NCBI GenBank assembly: GCA_019096065.1
Contig: JAGUCH010000007.1
Span: 1,634,501-1,698,500, forward strand
Length of the DNA: 64,000 nucleotides
Direction: 5' to 3'
From: Paracyclopina nana
Taxonomy: Eukaryota > Arthropoda > Copepoda > Cyclopoida > Cyclopettidae
Position numbers and translations under genes: made by a program. The notes under the pieces were generated by a model, which saw nothing but the letters and a program-made list of their open reading frames with translations, ran no database searches and was not told the origin of the DNA. Positions within the stretch are counted from its first letter, which is position 1. Each line of letters opens with the position of its first letter. Shown piece after piece: positions 43,553-58,500 of this stretch.

Positions 43553-46500
43553 ATGGTCCGCGAGACCAGACACCTCTGGGTGGGCAACTTGCCCGACAAC
43601 ATACGCGAGGACCGCATCAAGGAGCACTTCCTCAGGTAAACGCCGCGCGCAAAAAGCCTAATCATCAACTGCTTTTCAGCCTTCTTCATCGTCCTGCTGT
43701 AAAAAGAGCATCATGATCCTTGAGCAGAGGTTGACTTGACAGCAGCGGCAAACGAGTTCTGCCTTTTTTTTCGTCGTGTGCTAAAAGCTGTTCATCACGC
43801 TTTTGGTGGTGAAGTGAGGTGCTCGCTCTCATGCCGATGACGATCATCATCGTCGTCGACCTGGTTGGCAGGCTGGTGGGGAAATCGTGATCGTCGTTTG
43901 CATTTTCTCCCCGCTGAATTTTCGGGTTGACGACTATGATACACGACGACCTTCTTGAACCGAAATCCTACGCAGTTCGCAATCGATGATGATGATGTCG
44001 TGCCACGCAGCGAACGTGGAGTCATAATACTACTATATTGGAAGAGGAGGGGTGAGCTACTGCTATAGTCGTACAGCAGTTAACAACAATGGCAAGTGAC
44101 GCTGGAGTCCGTTCGTGCTGCAGTTATAGTGAGCTGAAACAGCTAGCGGCTGGCAATGGGATGGCGATAGCAACAACGAAACGGACGCAGCTTGGGACAA
44201 AATCGACGGCGACGGCGACGCAGACCTGGACCAAAGTGAACAACGAACGCGGCGCCAAAAAGACGACTGACAACTGAGGCTTTTCGCCCTACATTACTGC
44301 TCCATTCGGCTTCTTCGGTTGCCATCTGGAGGAGAGATGAGGCCAGAATGACTCTGCAGCTTTCTTCTTCTTCCTCCTCTTCTTTGACTTGCAAAGTCGT
44401 CACGAAAGCTCCGAAAGAAGACGACGACGACGACGACTCCTTCTTGCACGTGCAATAGCTTGATAGCAGAGAGAGAAGGGAGAGAGCTTCAGTGGACAAA
44501 TCTTTGCGAGAGAAGCGTTTGGCTCAAGGCCAGGGTTTCCGGCGGCTATGAGCATTATTTTCATCAGCATTGCTGGCTGGAATGCGTTGTTGCCACTCCA
44601 CCACAGCAGCAGCAGCTTGTTCAACGCCACCACCGCTGCAGCGGCGAGCCGCCACCTGGCCGAAGCCCTTTGAGTGCCGCATTGCCTTTTCAGGTGACGA
44701 ACAGCAGCATTATAGCAGCGAGGAGACGCCAGCCAGCTTGGGCCTTGGACCCACGTACTCTGCTAGAATGCTACTAGCACTCCTCGCTTCAATCGCCCTC
44801 GTTCTGGCCCCGTTTCTCTCTCCCCTGCTATAGCAGTAGTACTGTGGTGCTAAGTGCTGCTAAGGCTGTCGCTGTGCGTGTGCAGCTTGCCATCGTCGTC
44901 GTGCTCCCAGCCGACACGCTGCTACTCCAACTGCTGGCCTCTGGGCGACAGCTTAAGCTGCTTTTGCTGCTGCTGCTGCTGCAGTCACTCTATAGTGTAT
45001 ATGCTCTGTTGGCGGCTCGGCCAGCCTTTTTCTGCGTTGCCTTTGACTGCTCCCAGACCGGACTTTCTAGGGCTATAAGACTTCTTCTTCTCATCAACGT
45101 CATCCTCTTTTCTCTACTGTGCCAGCCTGGCCTGGCCTCGAGCCTGTCATACGGATAATAAGGCCTTGGCAGACTCTGGCTTTATGCTCTTTTGGCTGAT
45201 CCGTACGCGTAACGGTCGCGATCCTTGAACGCGCCGCGCGTGATCCCGTTTCTCATTCTAGCGCATATGTGTGTGTGTGTGTGTGTGCACTATTCTCCAT
45301 GTCGTCGTTTTGCAGAAGATTTCTCTTCTTCTTCTTCTTGATGCATGCGCGAATGGATGCTGCCAAAGCCAAGCTGCAAAGCCAGGCGAGATCGAGACTG
45401 GTTTTCTGGGGACCGAAAGAAGAAGAGGAGAGGAAAGAGAGAGAGAGAGTTGTGTGCATGGAACATTGCCCACTTTGCACTGCGCCCTGCTTGGCTGATC
45501 GTGCATCCAAAGGACACTGACCTCGCTCCTCCTCGGCACAGTGGACCTCAGGGTGCGCGATTTCGCAACGCAAAAGGCCGCCCTGTGCAAAAGCACTTCT
45601 TCCTACTTTCTTCTCTCCCTCGCTAAGCTTCCCCCTCCTGCGAAGCAGCTCCACTTTGCGATTAATGCACCGATATATCCAGCAGTAAAAGCAGCAGCAG
45701 CTTTTGTCAGCATTGTCGAAAAGAAAGGCCATGGTAAGGCAGCAGCAGCTGCTGCCGAACTTCATGCATGCATGGCAGCTTGCTGTGCTAACTCTGCTCC
45801 TAATAAGTCTGCTGCGTTTTCCATCTTCCATTGTACTATATAGAATATACTATAGTCAGGAGTCGTCGGTTGGAACTTAGCTAGCTAGCTAGCTGCCTCC
45901 ACCTTTTGGCAGGGCTGAGGGAAGATGTGGTTGCAGCAATAGAGCTGATGATCGTCATGGCCAGGTCAACCGCGTCGAACCGTAGCTGAATAGCGCGTTT
46001 TCCCTCCAAATTCGGGTGTTCTACGTTCCATACAAGATATACTATAATCATAATTATTTGCCTGAAGGCATACAGACACATTTTCCGTGAAAATGACACG
46101 ATTTTGTTATTTGGATTATTTCTCGCCTGAAATGAAATGATTTCTTTAATTTTTCCGTGAAATGACTTGGTGCTAATTTTTTATATAGTTTTTTGCGTGA
46201 AATACACTGAGGTTAATTTCTACTCACTTTTTTTGCAGATACGGCCGCGTACAAAGCGTCAAGATCCTCAGCCACAAAAAAGATGATGCTGCGAGTGGCG
46301 AGGCCGCCACTGTGGCTTTCATGGACATCAAGTCCGCCAACAAAGCCCACAGTGTCGAGAACAAAATCGACGACCGGATCCTGAGGACGGACTACTACGA
46401 CCCCAGCTCCTTCGTCGTTGACTCCAACTGTGATCGCGACAGCCCGAGGGTGAACCCCGAGGACTGCGGCCCGGGCCCGGGGGGTGGAGGAGGCTTGCTG

Positions 46501-49500
46501 CCCAATAATAGCAGCGTGGGGGGAAATAACGACTTCAACGACAGATCTAGTCACAGTGGCCGGCCGTCCTCGAGGTTTTTCGAGGACGGTTATGGCAGTC
46601 GACAGCCTCCTTCTTCGTCCTCGCGAAGGTCCTACAGGGATAGGTAAAACTGCCTACAACTATACATAGAAGCAACGGTTGCCCTTTTTTCGTGTTTTTG
46701 CTGGAGGCCAATTCTGGCTTCTACACGCTCAGCCGAGTCGTCGTCGTCGTTTTCTATACTTTTATTGCAGTGCCTGCTATGCCAGCTTAGTGCCATAGAA
46801 TGCTATATAGTAGCTGTGGTGATGGTGGTGCTGGCTTGGCTCTATTCTGTGTGTGTGCAGTTGGCACATAGCTACGCCATTCAGGCTGGCTCGCAGCAAA
46901 GGCAAACCAGCACAACCACTCTACTTGTACTATATAGTATACCAACCTTTTTTTTCTTCTTTTCGTGTTCTCTCTCGCTCTCTGAGTGTGCAACCGCTCG
47001 CCTTCTGTTCTGATATGTGGTTCTGCGTTAAGGTTACATATCCAGCTTTTCGGCTGGTTTTTCCGAAAGATCAAGCCAGCTACTACCACAGCTGCTGCTG
47101 GCATTGCAATAAATGCATTTTGACACAAAAGAGACGAAAATGAAGCTGGCGCGCATAGCAACACGTCCTGTATCTCCCCCTAGCCTTTTATTTTGCTGCC
47201 TTAATTTTTCATATCCTCTAATGCTCGCTCACATTCTCTCAATTATGCTTTTGAGCTCGTGTTATGGCTGCTGCTAGGAGCTCGAGAGAGAGACTTGGCA
47301 CCAACAAAATAGCAGAGCGCTTCCTCTTTTTCTTCGCTTTCTAGCTCGAACCAGAACCAAAAGCTTTGGCTTAAGCTTTCCATCGATGATGCAGAGAGCA
47401 CCATGGTATATGATTCTTACATATTTTTTCTTGCAGCGCGAGCAGCAGTCGCAATGGGCCTCAAAGCCGGGCCAACCTCGGCAGCGGCCAAAACTGGAAG
47501 GAGACCCCGCTGTCTCCCCGTGGAGGCCTCGCAGCCTCAGACCTGCCCACCACAGTCAAACCATCCTCCAGTGTGTACCTGAACAGTGAACGGGGCGCAG
47601 CTAGCCCCATGTCAACGTGCTCGAGCACCTCGAGCAAAAGACTCAACGGACACAATAATTCTGTGCGAGGAGGCGGAGCCTCGAATTTGAGGTCGTCTGC
47701 CTCCAAGTTGGCCTCCTCCAATTCGGCTGTCCTGCCAAATGCGTCGAGTACGAGGCCATCGAGGCGGCGTTCAAGATCTTGCAGTGATTCGGGCTCAGAC
47801 TCGAGTGGCTCCGAGTCTGGCTCAGCCTCAAGGAGCTCCAGCTCGAGTTCGTCAGCCTCGTCGTCCTCAGACAACTCGAGGTCGACCACGTCCAACTCGA
47901 GGAAGAAGGACAAGGCTTCGGTGGCCTCAGCCCTTACTTCAGCTACGTCAGCGACTGCTGCCAATGCCGCAACGCTGGCGAGCTCTGTCAAAAAAGTACC
48001 GGTGAACAACGTTGTCAACTCTGGATCATCCTTGGCCATAGCACGACCAGTGGCCTTCGATGAGAGGACCAACTGTGCAATATGTATTCGAAATTTGCCC
48101 ACACGTGGCAACGGACCTAGTGGTGAGTAGTCGTGTCTAAGCCGAAAATCGATATCAGCCAGTATTTCTGCGCGCCTTATTTAATCGGTTTATTCTTAAG
48201 CCATAAGCTACGAGCTGGCAAAGAGGGAAAGGAAACCGTTTCTGCGTAAAGCTCGATGCTGGAAGAGCATTTTATCGTTTTATAAGAATTCGTTACATGA
48301 GCAAAGAGAAGACAAAGGCTGTGGTTCTACGCAGTTACTCTTCGCGTGCAATTATTGCTAGTATGTCGATTTTCTAGCATTCGTCTAGTACTGCTGCTGC
48401 TGCATTGGCTACATTTAGAGGAAATTTCCACTGTTTTGTGCAGTCTATTTTGCCATTTCGGTGATTGAACGAGAAAACGTCCGTCAAATGGGCCAAAACT
48501 CCTCGTGTATGACTACTGCGACGAATTTTGCTCTATATGTAGTGTATACCTGGCACACAAGGTCTGCTAAGCTACTAATGACTCATATGTGTGTTTCAGA
48601 TCTCTCCCTGCAAGACTCTTTGCTGCACGAATACAACAACGTGTGCAACGTGCGTTCTGTCCGTATCGGACACAGTGGACGACACGGTCGCTATGCTGTG
48701 ATCTACTTGGCCACGATGGCTGACGTGGCCAAAGCCTTGGACGAGTCGAGACTGATTACCAAGACCTATCACAACGCCGAAGTCGATGTCATTCTGGCCG
48801 GCGACGAAATCGTCGAGGATAAGTAAGTCTATCGCACATTTTCCACCAGATAACGTTTGCTGCTGCTGCTGATAAGCGAGCTTAGTTTATGTTCGCGAAA
48901 CAAAAAATCCTTCATAGCACATGTGTTGATGAATTCCTTTTTTCCCAACAACAGGAGGCTGTACTACAGGCCGAGCGACACGGAGTTGGAAGAGTTTCAC
49001 CCGAAAGCCACGAGGACGCTGTTTATTGGAGGCCTGTCACGTGACGTGGTCGCCAGTGCTGTGCAGGAAAAGTTCGGCCGATTCGGAGAGATCCTCGAAA
49101 TCGATATTAAGAAAAGCCCCGCGGCCACCGCAGCAGCCATGGGCCTGGAGGCTGCGAAAAAGTCGTGCTACGCCAACGTCCAGTTCACCGATCTGAACAG
49201 TGTGTGTCGGGCAATCCGTGAGTGTGATGGAGACTCCATAGGGAGCGGGCCCAAGCTCAAGCTCGGCTTCGCCCGTGCAGCCCCTACCAAGTGTGTGTGG
49301 TGTTGTGGCGTGGCCGAGACGGTCAAAGAGAAAGATATTGCTCACGAGTTTGGCAGATATGGCAAGATCCAAGACATCCTCATTTTGAGGTCGAAAGGCC
49401 AGGCTCTCGTCTGGTTTGATCAGGTAACCTAGCAATTAAAGTAGAAGAACGTGTCTCCAATTATAGCTTCTCTCTCTCTCTCTGAAACGAGGACACGTCT

Positions 49501-52500
49501 ACTTATATACCACATTGATAGCCTCAAAAGAGAGCTGAGCCTCGAGTAAAGTAGGGGGGCAGTTGCTATGTAGAAAGCAAAGTTGTTGGCATACTTGTGG
49601 GAGACAAAAGATAATATAGTACCACATACACTACTACAGCGTACGACGACGAAAAAACCAAAGCTTTGAGAAAGCTTAGTCAAAGATATACTCAATTCCG
49701 ACCACCAGTGTATTACATACCACTGACTGCGAGAGGGGAGTTTCACCACAGCACAGCATGCAGGTTCTTCTTCTACATTTTCTGGCATCTCACAGTAGTA
49801 TATTGACACACTTTTATGGCATGGCCTTTCTTGCATAGACTTTTATATATATGCTGGAAATACGTTTTTTTGCATAGCTGACATTAGCTGGGAAAAGTCA
49901 GTGTCCAATTGCAGTTTGGCGAATATTCCACTTTATTTCATATTTTTTATGGATCATACGTACTTTTACGACTTTACGTAATTGCTCTTGGTTAATTCGA
50001 CTCTTATGAAGGCTGATGAACTTTTCGCTTTCTTTGGAAAAACCAGGTTACTGTGGTTCTGTTATAAGACTGTTAAGAATACTTTTATAGGGTCTTATTG
50101 GCTTCTTCTTGTATCTCCTTCATTGACGTATAAAGCCCACGTATAGAGAAAAATCTTAAGTTTCATAGTACTTGCGCTCACCCTATTTGTAACCTGTGAT
50201 GCGCAGTTAGCTCAATATAGTTACCTCATTCATATAAAGTGGGCTTTTTCACAAAATAGTTAATTTGCGGTATTCCCAGTAGGACGAAATGGCGGCCTGA
50301 CAAAATGCTGAAAAGATCACTGTAGGTGCATTTTTGGGCTTATCTTGGTCGATAAAAATAACGGGGCGCTTTTTCATGGAAATGCACGATTTTCGCATTT
50401 CTCTGCTGTAAAAGTGCTGAGCTCATTAGTATTTTGGGCGAACAGCAGCAGCAAAAAGGTACAAGTAGCTTGAAATCGAGGTTTTGCCTCAAGGAAAGCA
50501 GGTTAGCAATTTGTGATGCCGGCGGCTCAGCTCTTTCTACCTAACTCTCTCTCTTTTACGTGGTGTACAATACGTATACTTATATGCATACTACCTTTTA
50601 TTTAGACAATCAAAGCCCAGCGAGCCGTGACAGAGATGCGAGGTCGGTACCTTAAGGGCAGCAAACTGCAGACCGATTATGCATCGCACGAATGTCGGGC
50701 GGCTTTCTTTGAACAATGCAAGAACTCGGGCATGGACATGAAAGAGAGGTCAAAGCCGTGGGAAACGCAGCAGCCTCACTTGACCACCGAGAACTCGAAC
50801 AGCCCAGACTCAACTTACAGGTAAGCACTGATAACACTGAATATGAGTTGTATTTTTGACTGCTCTTTCAAAATGGAAAAAACGGCCTTTCAAGCTTTAC
50901 ATAATACGTTATTGGCAACATTGCACGAAAACTTTTTGAATTATTACAGAATATTGCCAAAATGAACTGTCGATCTTTTTTACCCATGTTATGGGTTTAT
51001 GCAAAATCTCGTCAAATTTAAAAGGTGGCATGAACTCTCAATTATTTTCTTTTCAAGTGGAAATTAGGTAGTATGAGCTTAAATTCTTGGTAGTTAAGTT
51101 AAGTGCGTTTGAAGTAACACAATTTGTGCTGCCTTTTGCAGATACGACAGAAGAAGCGAACGAGACAGATCCTGTGATAGTCCGAGGTCATCCAACCACC
51201 ACAGACTCCATGGCTACGGAAGTCATGCTAGTAGGGGCAGGTCACCCTCCCCTGGTGGCCTCGGCAGCAACAATAAGAGGTACAAGCCGAGCACCCAAGC
51301 CATCAGTCCACCCAGAGATTCATTCAGTAGTGAGGGTGAAGTGAAGCACTATGGAGACCTGCGCGACTCGCTGAACAGCAGGTCCAAGGGCAGCAGATAT
51401 GCCCATGACCACCGAAGGTACTCCTCCTCTATTGACCGCATCAAGGATCCTCGATCAAGAACCAGCAGGCTCTCGGAGCTGAGGGAAATCGTGTCACCGG
51501 CCTCGTCAGGCGATGAAAAGGACTCGTCCTACTTGAGGGCCAAGTCGGCCAAGCTGGCCACGGACTCTGGGCTGAGTGAGGACCACGGGTCCACCGGCAG
51601 CTCGGGAAGCTCTGGCACCAACCTGCCAGATGCCCACGAGTCCCGCTTCAATCGCAAGGGCAAAGCTGCCCCTGTGGTGGCCTTGTCGTCGGACAAAGTG
51701 CGGCGGTCGTCGACGGACTCGGCTCGCAGCAGCACCCATCACGATGATCTTGATCTCATTTCTTCCCATTTCAAAGCAAGTGGGTCTACCTCAGTGGCTG
51801 GAGCTGATGACGTGTCCGACGGCTCTCGACCTGGCACTCCTCTCTGTGATGAGCGCCCAGAGAACACCCTCAACTCTGGGCCCATAAGGCTGCTCTCCTC
51901 GCATTTCCGCACGACCAACAAAGAGCCCATCTCGTTGCCCCTGCCCAAATTCGCGACCCAGCTGATGGCTGCCAACCAGATCCAGGCAACATCATCCTAC
52001 GTGACTGCGAAGAAGGAGAGAGATCCGAGGCTGAAGTCGCCCACATCGAACAGCAGCACTAGTGGAAGCCTCTCTGTGTCCACGTGCCTCAAGTCGCCAC
52101 CTCCCAGCCTCAAGTCACCCTTACTGACTGGGGCCAATTCGAGGATCATTCCAGAGTACCACAATGCTGGCTCCACCTCGTCCTCTTCATCAGAGCTACT
52201 CAGTGGAAAGCCACACGACCCGAGGCTGGGCCATCATCATCACAACAAGGCTAGTGCAAAGTTGCCCCCTGCGGCCTCGACCAAAGTGATCCCAGCTACT
52301 AGCACTCCGACAGCCACCTCTCTCATGAACGATATCGAGGACATTTCCGACTCGGATCGGGAGGAGGCTGGCGAGCGAGAGCAGGTTGCGGCTCCGCAGC
52401 AGCCCACACAGCCTCCACAGCCTCAGCCACCGCTGGACCCCTCCAAAATGTCCCTCGAAGAAAGACTGAAAGCTCTTGATGAAAAGTACGAAAAGTGGTC

Positions 52501-55500
52501 AGGATCAGCGGTTAAATCCTCTGGATCGACACCGGCGACGCCAGCCTCTGCGCCAGTTCTTCCAACACTTAGCCTAGGTATCGTTGAGCCAGCTTCTGCA
52601 GCGGCCTCAGGTGCAGCCTCGGGTGCCTTGACAGCCTCTTCCTCTGGCACGTCCTCAGGATCAATAGGCTCAGCCTCAATGGCCTCGAAATTCACGTTTG
52701 ATCTCAAGCCATCACAACCTTCGCCCATAGTGCAAAGATTGCTCGCTCGAAAAAGTGTGTTTGACGAAGACTCCAAAAGGCTGGAGGGTCTCAGCAATCC
52801 CATCGCTCCTGACGCTTCGATTTCAACTGCTGTCAGTCCTCTGGTCAACAGCAAGGACGTGAAGAAGCCACTGATTGACAGTAGCAATCATCTGACTGTC
52901 GGATCTGTGAACTTCAACTCGTGCTTTGTCTCTACTCTGACGACAACTGCAACAGCCACTACGAGCTCTACAACAGTGATGCGGTCGATGTCAGTCGACG
53001 CCAAAATTGCTGCAGCCACTCCAACAACTCCATCAGCAGCAGCTACAGCGATGAAAAGCTTGGCCTCCGTCAGCCCAAAGGCTGTAGTAGCTCCACCACT
53101 ACCACCAGCCTCAGCTCCAGTACTGGCGACAACGAAGGCATTCCCTTTCAATGTGACGACCAAAGCCACTGCAACGGTGACTGCAGTCATTTCCACCGCT
53201 ACGATGACGTCATCAGTCTCTAACAGCACCACCACAGCCTTGGCCATTGGACAAGTCAAACCTGTACCAAGTGCGAGTGCTGCGCCCATTCTGAAGGCCT
53301 CGCCTTTGCCGCATATGACTTCAGGCCCTATCAAGCCGTTAGCCGATAACAAGGCCAGAGCCGTGGCCAGCACCAAGCCCTCGGCCACAGTGACCCCAAC
53401 TTTCAAGTCATCCTCGGCCTCTTCGCATCAGGCCTTGTCTGGCCTTCGTCGCAACTCTTTGCTGACCACAACAACTGCGTCAACCAAAACGATCTGCACG
53501 ACCACTTCGTCCAACCGGAGCAGTGCAGTTGAAAAGGGTGAGGCTAGTAGCACCACATCGAGTCCCAAAACGAGCCTCGAAACCAAAGATGAAAATGGTG
53601 AGCTGACAGCTCGATCCTCTGCCAATGTGTCACCCGAAAGCTCGACACACCCTGAGGCCGTGGGATCTTTGTGTGGCGGCCTCAACGTCTCACCTCCCGC
53701 CGAGGAGGACAGTGGGGTTTCGTCTACGACCAAGGAAGTGGTGGATATCAAGGCCAACAATGCTGCTCTTTCGTCGAAGCCCCTTATCAAGAAGGAAGTG
53801 GATCCTTTCTCCGGCATCATTAGTGCTGTTGAAAAGAAGGAGGAAGTGAAAAAGCTGGAGACGAGTGTGTTGTTTGCCCCCACTGTGATCTTAAAGAGCG
53901 GCTCTGAGAAAATCAAAGAAGCTTCTTCAACAACAACTTCTGCGAAGAAGCACGAGTCCAAAGAGGTTGGAGGCCACCATCGTAGCAGCAAAGATAGGCA
54001 TCACAGCAGTAGCAGCCACCATGGCAAGGACAGAAAGTCTAGCTCGAGCAGCAGCCACAAAGACCACATGAGCAAAAAAATCAAGGAGATGAAAGACAAG
54101 GACTTGAAAGACTTGTTCGCGGCCACAGACACTATTCCGAACCACGTGAAAAAGGAGGCGAAACCTCATCGAAAGCCCAGTGAAAGTAGTGACAGTTCAA
54201 AGAACAAGGAGAAGAAAGAGCATCATCACAGCAGTCACCACTCATCATCATCTAAATCCATCAACAAAGAGAAGGACTCTGCCAAGCGTCGCATGAGTGA
54301 CTTGGCCACCAATAATTTGGAAGATGCTCCCAAGGCCAAAGTTCCCAAAACGGAATCGTCGTCCAGTGAGTCTCTCTCGAAAAAGCCCAAAACTTCCGAG
54401 ATGGGTGCCTCAAATGGCAATGGCAGCGAGCTCAAAATGGGCAGGATTCCCAAGATCAAGAAGCCGTCGTCCAGCGAGGGCGATCAGGAGCTGAAAAAGT
54501 CATCGTTTTCCCACAAGTCCAAGTCTGTGGATGAGCACAACAAAAAGCACAGCAGCAAGGACAAAGATGGCAGCAGCAAGAAGTCCAAGTCGAAGGAGGA
54601 TAAATCATCCTCTCATGCTAAGAGCAGCAAAAAGAGGTCTCATCTTTCTAGCGACGATGAGCAGCAGCAGAAAAAGAAGCACAAGGATTCTCGTCACTCC
54701 AAGGAGCTTTCTTCGTCGTCGTCGTCGAAAAAGGACAAAAAGTCCTCCTCGTCATCTGAGAGCAGGCGAAAGTCAACCTCGAGCCAGAATTCCAATTCGT
54801 CCAAAAAGGACCGCGGCTCCTCGTCAAATCCTCAAATGGTGCGAAAATCGCACAATTTGCTCGATGAGAGTGAAAGCGACTTTTCTGGGGACGACGAGCC
54901 CAAGGAGGCAAAGAAGAACTTTTCGATTTTTGATGATCCGATCATTGATATCGACAATCCGGTGTACTTCTCCATGTACGACAAGGTCAAGGCAAGGCGG
55001 TCATGTGCTGCTCAACGTGATCGTGAAGAGCACGCCCGGCGACAGCAAGAGGCTCTCCTGGCCAAATTCAACAAAATGAAGGCCAGAAGGGACAAAAAGA
55101 AAGGAGAGAATGGGGAGTCGTCTGCCAACGACTCGGATGAAGATGACGATAATGACAGTGACAGCAATCGAATGGCCAAGTCGAAGGCCAAAAAGCACAT
55201 GATTTCCTCCTCCTCTGATGAGGCTGATGAGGACATGAGCTCCAAACAGCGTGATGAGCATGATGAGCAGACGAAGAAAAAGTGCAAGAAGGCCAAAAAG
55301 AAAGCTATGGCCATCAGCGACTCCTCGTCGGATGATGACAAGTCTGACGAGTCTTCAGGAGCTGAAAAGAGTGGCAGCGCGAGCAAGGCCTCTGCCGTTA
55401 ATAAGGTCAAGGCCAAGTCACAGGCCAGAAATCTCATCGATTCCTCGGATAATGAGGATAACGAGCCAGAGGAGCATCACCATCATCATCATAAGGCCAG

Positions 55501-58500
55501 CAAAAAGTCGTCGTCGCATCATTCTTCGAAGTCTGTGCACAAGTCCTCTTCTTCGAAGAAGGACTCGTCCTCGTCATCTGACAAGCCTCGCAAAATGCCA
55601 ACAAAGAGTGCCACTGCCAAAGTGAAGACTGAGCCCTCGTCATCTGAGAGTGATGACGACTCAGAGCCCGTTGGCAATAAGGCTGCTGCCACTGCAGTAC
55701 TTCTACAGAACAAGAAGAAGGCCGCTTCGTCGTCGTCCTCTTCGAAGGCCGGCAAAGAGAGGCGTGGTGACAGCTCCAGCTCAGATTCGTCTGACAGCGA
55801 GTCCGACCATCATCATCATCACCATCACAGACGCAGCAGCCAACACAAGTCATCAAAGGCTGTCGTCTCCAAAAGGAAATCCGTTTCCGACGAGGCCCAA
55901 CACTTGCCATCTTCGTCGATGTCGTCCACTAATAAAAAGTCGAGCAGCAAGAAGGAGAAAGAGAAGAGTGATCGGGAGAAGCTTGACCTGGATAAAAAGA
56001 TGTCCAAGATTTTCGGCTCGTCCAGTGATGAGGAGGCTGTCGTGGTGAAAACCGAGCCCAAAAAGGAGGTGGCCTTTGACTCTGATAGCAGTGATCGAGC
56101 ACCACCTGTCAGTGATGAGAGTAAGGTCACTGCTAAAAAAGTGAGGAGCAAAAAGGAGCGCAGCTCTTCCGGCCGCTCAAGCACCGGATCAAGGAGAGAA
56201 ACGGCTGAAAGCCTCTTCGACCAACTCACTGTGGCCACTGGGGATATGCCCAACATCAAGACCGAAATGGCCTCGCCCAAGGAAAGCTATTCGGCCTTTG
56301 CGGAGGGCGCTCCCAAGGACATCAGCTCAAGTTGCCCACTTGTCAAAACTGAGGTCGAACAGCAGTTGCCTCAATCGGCAGAGGAGCAGTCTGAACTGGA
56401 CAAGTCCATTGCCAGCATCACGGAGGACGTCAAGGAAAAGGCCTCATCCATCGTTAAGGAGGAAGAGGCCATGGATGAAGAAATCACGGAGATCAGCAAG
56501 CTACACCTGCTGCCTAGTGTCGTGGAGGTGCCAGCACCTGCATCATCATCTGTTGCACCTTCAGCCTCAAATTCGAAGAGGTCCGTCATTTCTCAAGAGG
56601 AGACTGACCTCGCGGTCACAGCCCTCTTGGGCGAGTCCTTTGAGAACAGCTTTGAAGAGAAGCAGCCTCCGCCACAGCCTCAGGTTGTTCAAAGTGAAAG
56701 CAACACATCCAGTAGCCAAATGGAGACTGAGACTGCTGTCGCTGGTATAGAGGATGACGAGGCTGCCAAGGCTGTCGCTGGCCTCGCGAGTGAACTGCAA
56801 ACCTCGGAATTCTCCGAGCAGCCTCAAGAAGAGCAACAACAACAGCACTTGCCGATACCATCTGAGGAAGAGCCAGCAGACAATGTTGAGGCCAGTGAAG
56901 ATCCTACCAAGCCTCTGAGCATAACTACAACCACCACCATCACTCCTTGTGCCCGAGGAGGCCGAGGTCGTGGCCGAGGCCGTGGCCGCGGTGGAAAGGC
57001 TAATGCTGCTGAGGTTGCACCAGCAGTTGAAGTTGTTGTCAGTGGTCGTGGAGCACGTGGTGCTGGCCGTGGAAGCCGAGGCGGCCGTGGAGGTCGCGGT
57101 GGAGCTCATTTTGCTGGTGGAGAAGTCTCAGAGTCGTCTGATGTGGAGATGAAATCTCCTTCTGAGGACCTTTCCTCTGGTCGTGGAGGTCGTGGTGGAG
57201 GCCGCGGTCGAGGCCGTGGAGCAGCCTCAAAGGCTGCAGCAACTTCAGTTGTTGCCAACTCGAGGCGTCGTAGCTCAGAAACGAGCACCGATTCAGCCTC
57301 TAATAGGGCCTGCACTGCAGCCTCAGTATTTGACTGGCCTGACAAGGACGAGGACAGTGAAATGATGGCTTCACCCACTCTGAAGGCCGAGGACAAGTCA
57401 AAGAAGCTGCCTCAATCTGCTTTGACCATCGAACCAGTCGTCATGGCTGAGAAGCCAGTAACATCTACTGCAGTCGTAGCAGCAGCTCCAGCTCCAGCCA
57501 GTGTGACACCAACCAGGCAAAGAAGGAGTACTGGATCCACTAGGAGTTCCAAGACTGAGAGTGAGGACGAGAGCAGCCTCAATCGTCAAGAAACTGAGGA
57601 GAAAATTAAAGCTATTCTCGAGCAGGCCAAGCAGCAGGAGCTTGAACAGCATCATTTGGGTGTGATGAAAGAGCAGCAGCAGCAGCAACTTCAGCAACAG
57701 CAAATGCAGCAACAACAGCAGCAGCATATGCAGCAGCAACAGCAAATGCAGCAAGCTCTTGTCGTGCATCAGTTCCAGCCTCAGCAGCGTGCCACCGTGA
57801 TTCAAGCCCGAATTGTGGCCACTGCTGCGCCTGTGAGACCTCCAACTGTGCAAATGCCTCCACTTGCCAACTCACCTGGACTGCAAGTTGTGCAGCTTCC
57901 AACTCAGCCCATTCCCGCTTCAGAAATTGCAAGAACTTCGAAGCAAGTCTTGCTTGAGCCGAAGCCAGCTGCGTCACCACCGAAAATTGCCATCCCAGCC
58001 TCGACCTCACCGAGGACGACGGCCATTGCTCTGCCCACCCAGCCTGTGCCTATGTCAGCTGCTCAACTGTCCTCAGTGGCCAACTCGATCGTGGCTCGCA
58101 CCATGGCCAATGCCAACCCCATTCCAAGTGCGATGCTGCCTAACCAGCCCTTGCCCCAGCAATTGGCCAACTACAGCCAGGTCACCATCGCCGCAGTCAC
58201 GCCTACGACAGTGACTCCAAAGCTGCCCCAGCATCCTTTGCCACCGACCTCGGCCACTTCCATCACAGTGGTCCAGCAGCCGAGAAGTGCCACTCCTCCT
58301 CAGCCACCAGTGGTAGTGCAAAAGGCCACTCACCTCAAGAAACGAGACATGTTCAAGGCAGCCGAGCAGGAGGAGCTCATCAAGAAGGAGATGATGCAAA
58401 TGCCCAAGAAGGAGCACATCAAGCCTCGAGATGCTTTCGGCAGAGGTGCTCACCTCGTCATCAAGGATACGCCACCTCCTCAACAGCTACAGCCCATGAG

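Noticed and set aside
44143-45843. Several frames of 75-190 aa in SPEN intron 1
   Set aside because: They arise from CTG/CAG, GAC and CTT triplet tracts that lack stops; no conserved residues or splice sites join them to SPEN.
52888-53991. Long antisense reading frames across SPEN exon 7
   Set aside because: They are reverse shadows of Ser/Thr/Ala-rich codons in a confirmed coding exon and show no domain features or splice context of their own.
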